A stretch of 64,000 bases of DNA. Origin: Bacillus canaveralius (GTDB lineage Bacteria; Bacillota; Bacilli; Bacillales; Cytobacillaceae). The first letter of the stretch is position 1; every line of letters starts with the position of its first letter. The position numbers were made by a program, and so were the translations under genes. This document shows positions 1 through 7,303 of the stretch, one piece after another. Where the stretch lies: the NCBI RefSeq assembly GCF_002860125.1, contig NZ_PGVA01000054.1, positions 1 through 64,000 of the forward strand, in the 5' to 3' direction. The notes under the pieces are model-generated. The model did not search any database. It was not told the origin of the DNA and saw only the letters and a list, made by a program, of their open reading frames with translations.

Positions 1-70
1 GTCTTGACACTTACTCGGGTTGGACTTTCACCAACTAGCAATTAACGGCTTGCTGGGCACGCAAAAATAA
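1..70. other. left-edge sequence, unassigned
   Basis: No gene is visible in the first 70 bases. The GGTTGGACTTTCACCAAC segment forms a short imperfect dyad (GGTTGG/CCAAC). Sequence of this style is often found at the outer end of transposase genes in Bacillus, so it may be the tail of an element lying to the left. That is only an impression and cannot be tested inside the window. Confidence 0.2.
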
Positions 71-73
71 AAG

Positions 74-87
74 AGGGTGTCAACCCT
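74..87. terminator. bidirectional terminator after cstR-like gene
   Basis: AGGGT-GTCA-ACCCT stem-loop. On the minus strand it follows the CstR-like stop by 7 bases and is succeeded by CTTTTATTTTT; on the plus strand it is followed by TTTTATT. It probably ends the minus-strand cstR transcript and insulates it from whatever lies to the left. Confidence 0.6.
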
Positions 88-94
88 TTTTATT

Positions 95-355
95 CTATCT
101 GCTCCTCACAAGTAAATTTACTGCTTCCTTCACTAATGCCTCAGTGTTTTCTCCGTTTTCATTAGCTTCCCGTACACATTCTACTAGATTGGAGCTAACT
201 ATTACACCTATTGTTCGGTCAATTGCCGATCTGGTAGCAGATAATTGCGTTATGACATCTTTACAATCTTTATTTTCTTCCATCATTTTTAAAATACCCC
301 TTAACTGTCCTTCAATCCGCTTTACCCTATTTTTAGTCTGGTTATCAAACTCCAT
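95..355 (-). CDS. cstR: CstR-type persulfide-sensing repressor (CsoR/DUF156 family)
   Basis: An 86-residue, all-helical CsoR-family repressor. The cysteines are at positions 31 and 60, the same numbers as the two sulfur-sensing cysteines of Staphylococcus aureus CstR, and the copper-ligand His that CsoR has four residues before the second Cys is Asn (NLVEC). That combination favours sensing of per/polysulfide by interprotein cross-linking over copper sensing. Start chosen at ATG after AGGAGGT with six bases of spacing. It lies 44 bases downstream of a rhodanese-like gene on the same strand and is probably co-transcribed from the promoter near 770-795, which carries a CsoR/CstR-like dyad, so it is likely autoregulated. 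Confidence 0.88.
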   Translation of the reverse strand: MEFDNQTKNRVKRIEGQLRGILKMMEENKDCKDVITQLSATRSAIDRTIGVIVSSNLVECVREANENGENTEALVKEAVNLLVRSR

Positions 356-399
356 ATTTTAACCTCCTATTTTCGTGTTATTGTTACAGCCACATTCTG

Positions 400-726
400 C
401 TAGCGATACCCGATTACCTTGAATCCCTTTTTGCGCAAAATTCGCACTCCAATGTTCTTCTCCAGCTTATCGGAAGCGAGCACATGGACTTCCCTACGGG
501 GTACTTCCTGAAAAAATCTATTTAAATACGCAACGGGAATATTGAGAGCACCATTCACGGGATCTTTTGCAGCAACATTGTAGTCCCTTAAATCTAATAT
601 TACCTCCACCTTGTTACCGTGCTCAACCTTAATATCTTTGCAAGGTACGCCGTATACCGGAAAATAGCTTCTATAAATAAACAGAAATAGAATTGAAAGT
701 AACACTATTAATACGTAAAGCATCAT
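400..726 (-). CDS. membrane-anchored rhodanese-like protein without catalytic Cys
   Basis: About 108 residues: one N-terminal membrane helix (roughly residues 2-18), then a rhodanese-like fold with the usual LDLRD and GALNIP landmarks. At the place where active rhodaneses have the CxxGxR loop, this protein reads VHVLASDKLEKN, with no Cys, so sulfur transfer through a loop persulfide looks impossible; the only Cys is in GVPCKD near the N-terminus. It is the first gene of the operon with the CstR-type repressor. The reading frame also opens at a GTG at 732, but that overlaps the GAGGTG ribosome site, so ATG 726 (or 723) is preferred. A role in sulfide/persulfide handling is inferred from the partner gene only. 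Confidence 0.75.
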   Translation of the reverse strand: MMLYVLIVLLSILFLFIYRSYFPVYGVPCKDIKVEHGNKVEVILDLRDYNVAAKDPVNGALNIPVAYLNRFFQEVPRREVHVLASDKLEKNIGVRILRKKGFKVIGYR

Positions 727-768
727 ATCCACCTCTTGTTATGGAACAAACAGAATCACATTCTTCAT

Positions 769-795
769 ATTATACCCCAACAGGTATATTGTCAA
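769..795 (-). promoter_or_regulatory. promoter with CstR/CsoR-like operator in the spacer
   Basis: Read on the minus strand: -35 TTGACA (790-795) and -10 TATAAT (769-774, 15 bp spacer) or TAATAT (767-772, 17 bp spacer). The spacer contains the dyad TATACC-6 bp-GGTATA (771-788 on the plus strand), the AT-ACC...GGT-AT pattern recognised by CsoR/CstR repressors. A repressor bound here would block polymerase directly. The downstream genes are the rhodanese-like protein and the CstR-type repressor. Confidence 0.7.
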
Positions 796-991
796 AATTA
801 GTGCTTGCAAAAAAACAATTGTTTTCAAAAAAATTTTTCAATGTTCATTCAGAATATATCCCTTAACTGTCCCATTCAGAACGACTTAAGCCATATCGAT
901 TCCCAACTTACAGATTTCTATTGACAACGATGATAGCAATTGCCCTATTAGGACATAATTTTAAAAAGACTCTTAACAAATGAGGTGATCA

Positions 992-1184
992 TTGAACCGA
1001 AAAGTCATCATTACCCTTAGTGTTATTTTCATAATATTTATGGCTTCATTATTCACTTTTTTCTCATAAAAGGAGATTCCTCCCGCTGGCAGGTAGCGCT
1101 CGGAGAGTTGTGGCGAGTGCATTGCCGCTTCTGCCTCTGTTGATGAAAAATAATCCTTTGAATATTCCGCTCATCGCAGGCTAA
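992..1184 (+). pseudogene. decayed paralogue of the downstream YjdF-like membrane protein
   Basis: A TTG codon at 992 after GAGGTGATC opens a 25-codon frame whose product (L/MNRKVIITLS..FMASL) is a clear relative of the N-terminus encoded at 1214. The frame stops at 1067. Further similarity continues in other frames up to 1184: a stretch reading ALPLLPLLMKNNPLNIPLI matches the partner's AIPLLLSLFTKLHFNLPII. So this is a tandem duplicate that has lost its 3' part and acquired frameshifts. No function is expected beyond possibly the short N-terminal peptide. Confidence 0.65.
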
Positions 1185-1213
1185 ACGAAAAGTCTAATTA
1201 ACGAGGTGTAATA

Positions 1214-1792
1214 ATGAATCGAAAAATCGTCATGCTGCTTAGTTTACTCTATGTCCTGTTTATGGCTTCTTTATCTGTTTATTATTATAGTACCGGTGAG
1301 TCATATAAATCGATAGTCGCGATTGGCGGTATTATCTGCGGCGCCATCCCGCTCTTACTCAGCCTTTTTACCAAACTTCATTTCAATCTGCCGATTATCA
1401 TTTCCTATTTACTCTTTCTCGTTGGCTCTCAATATTTAGGTTCGATTTTAGGATGGTACGAACTGGGCTGGTGGGACACATTTTTACATTTTATCAGTGG
1501 AGTTATTCTCGCTTTTACGGGTATTGCATTATATGAAAGGCTGGTACACAGAAGTGCCGGTAAGCATATCTCACCCTGGTTTATATTCCTGTTCACCCTG
1601 TCTTTTTCCGTATTCGGAGGTGTCGTCTGGGAAATTTATGAATTTAGCGGCGATCAATTGTTCGGAATGACGTTACAAGGCGGGGGCAATAAAGATACGA
1701 TGATGGATTTAGTTTCTGATACCGCTGGAGGACTTCTTATTGCAGCATTGGCAGGTATTCGTACAAAAGTAAAAATCAATAAGGGGAAATAG
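1214..1792 (+). CDS. DUF2238/YjdF-like integral membrane protein
   Basis: 192 residues with about five to six membrane helices. Conserved family landmarks are visible: WDTFLHFISG near residue 87, GGVVWEIYEF near 136, and DTMMDLVSDTAGG near 158. The charged residues in these motifs sit at membrane edges and suggest a buried polar site, but the biochemical role of this family is not established. ATG at 1214 follows an ACGAGGTGTAATA ribosome site. The gene is preceded by a decayed copy of itself (992-1184) and is followed by the frameshifted DUF421 gene. No promoter was assigned with confidence. Confidence 0.75.
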   Translation: MNRKIVMLLSLLYVLFMASLSVYYYSTGESYKSIVAIGGIICGAIPLLLSLFTKLHFNLPIIISYLLFLVGSQYLGSILGWYELGWWDTFLHFISGVILAFTGIALYERLVHRSAGKHISPWFIFLFTLSFSVFGGVVWEIYEFSGDQLFGMTLQGGGNKDTMMDLVSDTAGGLLIAALAGIRTKVKINKGK

Positions 1793-1880
1793 ATTGTATT
1801 AACAAACCGGGACACGGATTCGTCGATACCCTGCTTTTAGTCATGTCCCCTCGGGTGGCCATCGAAAAAGGAGATCAGTA

Positions 1881-2563
1881 ATGGAATCTATTTATACGAC
1901 TTCGATGCGAACGCTATTAGGTTTTGCCGTTTTACTTTTTCTAACGCGGATTCTTGGAAAGAAACAATTAAGTCAAATGACTTTTTTTACATACATTACT
2001 GGAATAGCCCTTGGCAATATTGCAGGGGATATGGTTGTCCACAGGGATATTAAAGTCATCGATGGGGTAACCGGACTCGTTGTCTGGGCACTCTTAACCA
2101 TTGTAGTCGAGTACATAAGCTTAAAATCTTCCATAGCGAGAGTCATTTTGGACGGTGAACCGTCCATTATCATAAAAAAAGGGAAAATATTAGAAAAGAC
2201 GATGGCGTCAAATAAACTAAATATGGATGATTTAACTATGCTGCTTCGGTTAAAAATATTTTTTCGACAAGCGAAGTGGACTATGCAATCCTGGAACCAA
2301 ATGGCCAGCTAAGTGTTTTGAAAAAAGCAGAACACGAACCGGTGACCCGACAAGACTCAAAAATCATGATAAAACCACGGCTGTATTTGCCCACAGAATT
2401 AATTGTCGATGGACGCATCGTTAAGCGAAATCTAACAGAGTTAAATTTGACGGAGGAATGGCTGCGAAATCAATTAATCGCTAGTGGAATACAATCGGTT
2501 CAACAAGTTTTCTTTGCGGAATTACAGTCTGACGGAAGTATTTTTATTGATAAAAAGATGTAA
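1881..2563 (+). pseudogene. DUF421 (YetF/YdfS-like) membrane protein, frameshifted
   Basis: The first part (1881-2250) encodes three N-terminal membrane segments and the conserved TRILGKKQLSQMTFF and TGIALGNIAGD stretches of DUF421 proteins. The C-terminal cytosolic part (2260-2563, reading SEVDYAILEPNGQLSVL and then VDGRIVKRNLTELN) is in another frame. Adding one A to the A-run at 2252-2256 restores a continuous product of about 227 residues, the normal size for this family. In B. subtilis these proteins occur near spore or cell-envelope genes. The ATG at 1881 has AAAAGGAGATCAGTA upstream. Either a real inactivating mutation, an assembly/sequencing error in the homopolymer, or a phase-variable A-run. 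Confidence 0.75.
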
Positions 2564-2700
2564 ACGAAAACTGCAGGGTCGATGGCACTAGTTCATAACC
2601 AGCGGTTTGTGATGTTCCGTTCTCATCATGGCTGCTGTGCCCATCATAAGTATAACGGCATCATACTGAGGAAACATAAAGAAAAAAGGCTGGGAACAAC

Positions 2701-2835
2701 ATGGATCAAATTAATCAATTCATAAGTGACTTAGCACATAATTATATTCTGATTGTGGCAGCTGCCATTTTGTTTTTTGCGGGTAAAGCAGTTATCGGTT
2801 ACTTCACTTACAAACATTATGACCGCAAATTTTAG
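2701..2835 (+). CDS. small single-span membrane protein, 44 aa
   Basis: An uninterrupted 44-codon frame starting with ATG at 2701. The product has one strongly hydrophobic helix (about residues 15-35, ILIVAAAILFFAGKAVIGYF) followed by a basic tail (KHYDRKF). The ribosome site is weak (AAAAAAGGCTGGGAACAAC). I do not recognise the protein. The hydrophobic segment vaguely recalls the first helix of small mechanosensitive channels, which is not enough to name it. It sits between the DUF421 gene and a convergent spore-associated region. Confidence 0.4.
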   Translation: MDQINQFISDLAHNYILIVAAAILFFAGKAVIGYFTYKHYDRKF

Positions 2836-2915
2836 GGATATTGAAAACAAACTTGATCAATTAATGCGAGACAAGTGAGTTACTGAGTATTTTTGATTCA
2901 TTATCACAAGCATAA

Positions 2916-2939
2916 AAGAGCAACCAAAAGGCTGCTCTT
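2916..2939. terminator. terminator for the minus-strand 59-aa gene
   Basis: AAGAGCAACC-AAAA-GGCTGCTCTT hairpin with one mismatch. It begins 2 bases beyond the stop of the minus-strand gene 2941-3120, and on that strand is followed by TTTTATG. It may also stop plus-strand transcription from 2701. Confidence 0.65.
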
Positions 2940-2940
2940 A

Positions 2941-3120
2941 TTAACGCAGGAAGTTTTCACGGTTGACTGCCACTAGATCATGGGCCAAACCTACATGGTT
3001 TAAAAACTCATGCGCATCCATTCCCATTTGGAAACGGTCTAATTCCTCGTTGTTCAATGTTAAATCTCTCTCGAAGGATCTGCCCTCAATGGGTCTTAGT
3101 ACACCATTTTCACCCGGCAT
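2941..3120 (-). CDS. conserved-looking small protein, 59 aa
   Basis: A 59-codon frame on the minus strand with an excellent GGAGGTGAGTAACC ribosome site just before ATG 3120 and a terminator straight after the stop, so it has all the marks of a real gene. The product starts MPGENGVLRPIEGRSFERD and is acidic, with a middle section EELDRFQMGMDAHEFLNH and a C-terminus NRENFLR. It has no membrane segment. I do not recognise the family. It is divergent from the CotF-type spore coat genes at 3373, which makes a sporulation-linked role plausible but unproven. Confidence 0.7.
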   Translation of the reverse strand: MPGENGVLRPIEGRSFERDLTLNNEELDRFQMGMDAHEFLNHVGLAHDLVAVNRENFLR

Positions 3121-3372
3121 GGTTACTCACCTCCTAACTATAATGTGCGGAGTAAATCAGATAAAATCACAGGGAGAATTAGGGAATGACATCACTGTTA
3201 CGTCGCATACCACATGTTAGCTGAACCACTAACGCTGTTCAAATGATGGCTCATAAATAATCCGCCTTATACAAAAACAGCTTTACGAAAAGTTTTTCTT
3301 GACTGTATGCATTAACAACTCGGTGACTACAAACTATAAACAGGGGCTTACGCACAGAAAGGAGGGAGACGG

Positions 3373-3561
3373 ATGGCTAAGGACCTCGGGATTCATGAAA
3401 CCCTTGAATTACATGAGTTGTTAGTATTTAAAAATACATGTTTGACCAAATCAGCAACACTTAGTGGTATGGCTCAAGATAACGAGCTAAAGCAAATTTT
3501 AGCGGCGGATGCAACTGCATCAAAATCAGAAATTCAGCAGTTGCAAGGCTTTCTATCTTAG
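3373..3561 (+). CDS. YraE-like small spore coat-associated protein, copy 1
   Basis: 62 residues, helical, with the signature GIHETLELHELLVFKN followed by CLTKS. This is the short partner type that precedes CotF-domain proteins in Bacillus (YraG/YraE style). It starts with ATG at 3373 after AAAGGAGGGAGACGG and is followed 17 bases later by the CotF-domain gene at 3579, so the two form an operon. The same pair is repeated at 3930-4438. The protein is expected in the spore coat; its molecular role is unknown. Confidence 0.75.
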   Translation: MAKDLGIHETLELHELLVFKNTCLTKSATLSGMAQDNELKQILAADATASKSEIQQLQGFLS

Positions 3562-3578
3562 AGAAGGAGGGAAAAGGT

Positions 3579-3860
3579 ATGAGTGGACAAACGAACAAAC
3601 CGACAGATCTTGCCGTCGCAACAGAATTTTTGGTTACTGCAAAATCTGGCATTAAAGCATATGCGCAGGCGATCACAGAAACTGCTACGCCTGAGGTAAA
3701 AAATGCGCTTCGCGACCAGCTGATGAGAGCAATCCAAACCCATGAACAAATCAGCAGTTACATGATATCTCATGGATACTATCATCCACATGATGTTCAG
3801 GAACAGATAAGACTCGATCTAAGTGCATCACAAGCAGCGATCAACATGACACAATCGTAG
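3579..3860 (+). CDS. CotF-domain spore coat protein, copy 1
   Basis: 93 residues matching the spore coat protein F (Coat_F) domain: DLAVATEFLVTAKSGIKAYA, then a middle helix ITETATPEVKNALRDQL and the terminal HEQISSYMISHGYYHP segment. ATG at 3579 follows GAAGGAGGGAAAAGGT. Partner of the small protein at 3373. Coat_F proteins are made in the mother cell late in sporulation and assemble into the coat; the sequence shows no signal peptide or membrane helix, as expected. Confidence 0.82.
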   Translation: MSGQTNKPTDLAVATEFLVTAKSGIKAYAQAITETATPEVKNALRDQLMRAIQTHEQISSYMISHGYYHPHDVQEQIRLDLSASQAAINMTQS

Positions 3861-3929
3861 TCAACCAGATGTTTTATTACGACCAGGAAACAATAATAAT
3901 GGCGCATTCCGCAAAAGGAGTAGATTTCT

Positions 3930-4136
3930 TTGACCACATATATGGGAGTTCATGAAAGCTTGGAGCTTCATGAGTTATTGATGTTTAAAAATATATGTTT
4001 AACCAAATCGTCAACGATGTCTGGTTTAGTTCAGGACGAAAAGCTTAAAAACCTATTATCGAAGGATGTTTCAAAATCAAAAGAGCAGATCCAGCGCTTA
4101 CAGGAATTTATAACAAATAGGAGTGAAAAGTCTTGA
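3930..4136 (+). CDS. YraE-like small spore coat-associated protein, copy 2
   Basis: 68 residues, paralogous to the gene at 3373: GVHESLELHELLMFKNICLTKS is nearly superimposable. The start is a TTG at 3930 behind GCAAAAGGAGTAGATTTC. Its stop overlaps the start of the next gene by four bases (TTGA), which implies translational coupling with the CotF-domain partner. Together with 3373-3860 this shows a tandem duplication of a two-gene unit. Confidence 0.75.
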   Translation: MTTYMGVHESLELHELLMFKNICLTKSSTMSGLVQDEKLKNLLSKDVSKSKEQIQRLQEFITNRSEKS

Positions 4137-4438
4137 ACGAATTCATGAAAAATATGACCGGGATGGAAGCGATGAATGAGCAAGTCATTGCAACAGATTT
4201 GTTGTTCGCAACCAAATCGGAAATCAAAATGATGGCAAGAGCAATTACGGAGTCCGCCACCCCGGAAGTAAGGGAAACGTTAACGCAATATTTAAATGAC
4301 TCCATTGATAAACACCAGGGAATTACAGACTATATGGTTTCAAAAGGTTATTACCATCCTAATGATATGTCGAAGCAACTTAGCATCGATTTACAAGCTG
4401 CTCAAAAAGCTACCAACAATGCTCAATCAAACAAATAA
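4133..4438 (+). CDS. CotF-domain spore coat protein, copy 2
   Basis: 101 residues with the Coat_F domain: IATDLLFATKSEIKMMARAITESATPEV and the C-terminal ITDYMVSKGYYHP. It starts at TTG 4133 inside the stop of the preceding small gene, behind AGGAGTGAAAAGTC. It is a paralogue of 3579 with an N-terminal extension (NEFMKNMTGMEAMNEQ). Predicted mother-cell expression and coat location are known for the family, not shown here. Confidence 0.8.
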   Translation: MNEFMKNMTGMEAMNEQVIATDLLFATKSEIKMMARAITESATPEVRETLTQYLNDSIDKHQGITDYMVSKGYYHPNDMSKQLSIDLQAAQKATNNAQSNK

Positions 4439-4459
4439 AAGTTCTTTTGGATGTGAAAG

Positions 4460-4478
4460 CCCACGCAATATGCGTGGG
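4460..4478. terminator. hairpin between convergent genes
   Basis: CCCACGCA-ATA-TGCGTGGG, a perfect 8 bp stem lying between the second CotF gene and the convergent MFS gene. It lacks a clear T-run on either side, so it is a weak terminator or a transcript-stabilising hairpin. Confidence 0.45.
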
Positions 4479-4497
4479 TCATTCACTAATACTTTGG

Positions 4498-5751
4498 CTA
4501 GCTCTCTCTGCTTAAAGCTATTGACGAAAATCGTCCATGCAATGCGTAATACACTCCAATACCTAAGCTCACAAGAATTGAGCAATAGAAATATAAACGG
4601 CCTAGTTCCATTTTTGTAGCGATGAGCCCTACAAGGAAGGAACCAACACCAAAGCCCAGGTCAAATATCGACAAAAATGTCGCCGTGGCAAGGCCTCTAT
4701 TTTTAACAGGTGCATTTTGAATCGCAATGGTTTGCAGGCTTGGGAAGACGGTTCCCCAGCCAAGGCCAATGAGCCCCGCTGACAATAGAAACATAAAGGC
4801 TGTCGTCGAAATACTTAATAAATACGTCCCGATCGCAAAGCATAATATCCCCGGATAGATAATCTTATTTCCCCCATATAAATCAAACCACTTTCCGGTA
4901 AAAGGTCTTGATAGTAGCAGAACAACCGCATAGACAACGAAGAAATAGCTTGATGCTTCAACTAAACCAATTTCCTTCGCATAAACAGAGACAAACGCAA
5001 TAATGGTTGCATACACTAGCGCAAAAAAGGCTGAAACAAGCGCAATTGGCACCGCCGAAATCTCAAATAAACTCTTGAAGCCCTTGTTCTTGTTGCGCTC
5101 TATCAGTTGATCTGTTGCTGACCTCTCAGGAAGTTTTACGAATAACCCCGCAATAAGCGCGAACAGGGAGCCAAGCAAATTAATGGTGAACATCACATTT
5201 GCCCCTGCGTATTGCATGACAGTTAAACCGAGAAAGGGACCAATCACCATGGCGAGGTTTAGCGTTAGACCATAATACCCCATGCCTTCCCCCTTTCGGG
5301 AATCGGGGATGATGTCGGCAACAATTGCTCCCGCGGCTGTTGTTGCCATTCCAAAACCAATGCCATGCACAAAACGAAGCACCAGTAATGCTGTCATCGA
5401 GTGCGGAATAAAATACAACGCTGAAGACCCAAATAGAATGATTAGTGAACTTAAAAAGACAATCCTCTTCCCAGCTTTCCCAATCCATTTTCCAGCAAAC
5501 GGGCGAGTAACAATCGCAGCGATCAGAAATATCGCAATAAGAAGACCAACTGCCGTTTCCTTACCATGTAAGTCTTGTAAAGCGTATAAAGGCAAAGTAA
5601 CTAGTAAATAATAAAATGTTGCAAATGTGAAAAAATTAGCAGCTGCAACACTGATAAAACTTTTCGTCCATAAACGTTGATTCACAAACTGTTCCCCCAT
5701 TTTATCCAAAGTATAAGAATCCTTCCGCGAAGTTTCTCCCGTGGTCATCAT
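4498..5751 (-). CDS. major facilitator superfamily exporter
   Basis: 417 residues, twelve membrane helices after a soluble N-terminal stretch of about 28 residues. The loop between helices 2 and 3 carries the MFS motif A-like sequence RPFAGKWIGKAGKR, and the equivalent C-domain loop is RPFTGKWFDLYGG, confirming two related halves. Motif C-like glycine/proline-rich GLTLNLAMVIGPFLG is also seen. This pattern matches the YwoG/YfkF-type drug or sugar efflux permeases; the substrate cannot be told. The ribosome site before 5751 is weak, and an internal Met (MGEQFVNQRLW, about residue 18) is a reasonable alternative start. The gene stands alone. Confidence 0.82.
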   Translation of the reverse strand: MMTTGETSRKDSYTLDKMGEQFVNQRLWTKSFISVAAANFFTFATFYYLLVTLPLYALQDLHGKETAVGLLIAIFLIAAIVTRPFAGKWIGKAGKRIVFLSSLIILFGSSALYFIPHSMTALLVLRFVHGIGFGMATTAAGAIVADIIPDSRKGEGMGYYGLTLNLAMVIGPFLGLTVMQYAGANVMFTINLLGSLFALIAGLFVKLPERSATDQLIERNKNKGFKSLFEISAVPIALVSAFFALVYATIIAFVSVYAKEIGLVEASSYFFVVYAVVLLLSRPFTGKWFDLYGGNKIIYPGILCFAIGTYLLSISTTAFMFLLSAGLIGLGWGTVFPSLQTIAIQNAPVKNRGLATATFLSIFDLGFGVGSFLVGLIATKMELGRLYFYCSILVSLGIGVYYALHGRFSSIALSRES

Positions 5752-6165
5752 GTCTAAGATCCATACTTTTTTCCAACCTAAGTATCATAGCATAACTATA
5801 ATTAGACGAGTATTAGCTTGCTCATTGCGCACGGAGAAATATCACGAGCAACGAAAAAATAACATCGTACAACACCCCATAAGCCAGCAGCCTCGCCATA
5901 TGTACAAAGAGTTTGGTGTCATATTATTGTTGGACAAATAGCCTCTACTAAATAAACTTATTTTGTTACTCCGTTTAATATTTCACATGCAGAATATGCT
6001 CATCATCTAGTCAATTATTTAACCAATCCCCCCTAAATATTAAACTTTTACAAACTTTATTAAGTGTTTGTTGCTGTATGTAAAAATTGAGGAAAGCACA
6101 TTGAATGCTGTCTTTTATAATTTTAGAATTGAGCTGAAATAATTTTTAATTGGAGGTAACAATCT
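5752..6165. other. intergenic region between divergent genes
   Basis: This 414-base AT-rich gap must hold the promoters of the MFS exporter (minus) and the secreted phosphodiesterase (plus). A TATAAT lies at about 6115 upstream of the latter without a good -35. No convincing gene or strong dyad was seen. Confidence 0.5.
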
Positions 6166-7086
6166 ATGAAAAAATGGCTGGTGTGTTTTATCCTTACTGT
6201 TATTATGATCCCTATTTCAGTAATTCCTGCCGCTGCTGAGGAGAATAACAGGCAGTCGCAAAAACCAGAGAGTGTTTTACCTCTTGCAAGAGCTCACGCT
6301 CATAACGATTACGAGCATACCCGTCCGCTATCTGATGCACTGCAGCATGGTTTTACCAGCGTTGAAGCTGACGTCTGGCTTGTTGACGGGGAACTTCTTG
6401 TTGCACATGATAAGGAAGGAATTCGTGCCGGTCGCACATTAAAATCACTTTATCTTGATCCATTGAAGGCGATAGTCAAGCAGAATAATGGAGCGGTTTA
6501 TAAGGAATATGAGCATGAGTTTATTCTATGGATCGATATTAAATCAGAGGGTGAAGCAACTTATCGTGCTATCGACGAGCAGCTCCGCGCCTATAAAAGT
6601 ATGCTTACGAAATTTGTCCCTTCAGAAGTAAAACCAGACGCCATCACTGTTTATATTTCTGGAAATCGTCCACGAGCTTTGATGGAAAACCAGAAAGTCC
6701 GCTATGCTGCATATGATGGTCGAATGAGCGACCTTGGTTCAGATACTTCAAGTGAATTTATTCCAGTGATCAGCGATAACTGGACAAAGCATTTTACTTG
6801 GCAGGGTGTTGGGGAGATGCCAAATGATGAACGCGAAAAATTATATTCGATCGTTTCAACAGCACATGCGAACGGGCAGAAAGTTCGCTTTTGGGCTACG
6901 CCAGATCTCTCAACACCTGCACGTGAGGCTGTTTGGAAGGAGCTATTAAAATCTCAGGTCGATTTCCTTAATACTGATGATTTGGCGGGTCTTGAGGAGT
7001 TCCTTAAGAAACATGATCCACAACCGTCTGAACCTCACATCACCTTTGAAAACAACAGTGATAAAGAAGAGCATGGAGACGATTAA
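6166..7086 (+). CDS. secreted PI-PLC/GDPD-like phosphodiesterase (AIM6-like)
   Basis: 306 residues. Residues 1-25 form a signal peptide ending AAA before EENN. The TIM-barrel phosphodiesterase core starts with RAHAHNDYEHTRPL, then GFTSVEADVWL and LLVAHD, the catalytic His/Glu/Asp pattern of glycerophosphodiester/PI-specific phosphodiesterases; the arrangement most resembles the AIM6-like PI-PLC-related group. Expected to act outside the cell on phosphodiesters, substrate unknown. The acidic tail after the barrel (SDKEEHGDD) is low complexity. Start at ATG behind TTGGAGGTAACAATCT. Single-gene unit ending in a strong terminator. Confidence 0.78.
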   Translation: MKKWLVCFILTVIMIPISVIPAAAEENNRQSQKPESVLPLARAHAHNDYEHTRPLSDALQHGFTSVEADVWLVDGELLVAHDKEGIRAGRTLKSLYLDPLKAIVKQNNGAVYKEYEHEFILWIDIKSEGEATYRAIDEQLRAYKSMLTKFVPSEVKPDAITVYISGNRPRALMENQKVRYAAYDGRMSDLGSDTSSEFIPVISDNWTKHFTWQGVGEMPNDEREKLYSIVSTAHANGQKVRFWATPDLSTPAREAVWKELLKSQVDFLNTDDLAGLEEFLKKHDPQPSEPHITFENNSDKEEHGDD

Positions 7087-7110
7087 CGCCATAGGGTCTC
7101 TATTAAAAAC

Positions 7111-7140
7111 AAGGCTTCCGGTATTCTAACTGGAAGCCTT
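7111..7140. terminator. strong bidirectional terminator
   Basis: AAGGCTTCC-12 nt-GGAAGCCTT followed by TGTGTATTT. It lies 25 bases after the phosphodiesterase stop and ends its transcript. Confidence 0.75.
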
Positions 7141-7225
7141 TGTGTATTTCACCTATTCACTACGAAAGAATTATCTAACCTTAGATGAGAATAGAGGTGT
7201 AATCACGGAAAATGAAAAATGATGC

Positions 7226-7273
7226 TTGCAAAAACTAATAACGTTAGTTATTATAAAACTAATGATGTTAGTT
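7226..7273 (+). promoter_or_regulatory. promoter with two tandem TetR-type operators
   Basis: -35 TTGCAA (7226-7231) and -10 TATTAT (7249-7254) are separated by exactly 17 bp. Two matching 17-bp dyads, AACTAA-5 bp-TTAGTT, lie at 7233-7249 and 7257-7273: the first fills the spacer, the second covers the start region. Their centres are 24 bp apart. The obvious ligand is the TetR-family repressor encoded two genes downstream (8040), making an autoregulated operon. Confidence 0.8.
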
Positions 7274-7303
7274 TTTGTTGAAAATATCCACAGGAGAGAG
7301 TAT

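Noticed and set aside
2609-2725. A 38-codon GTG frame with a His/Cys-rich start (FRSHHGCCAHHKYNG).
   Set aside because: No ribosome site, and it overlaps the better 44-residue frame at 2701. Listed only because the His/Cys cluster looks like a metal site.
6040-6090. TTTACA/TTAAG-like hexamers upstream of the secreted phosphodiesterase, possibly PhoP boxes.
   Set aside because: Spacing and sequence do not give the usual set of direct repeats at 11 bp steps; AT-rich chance is as likely.
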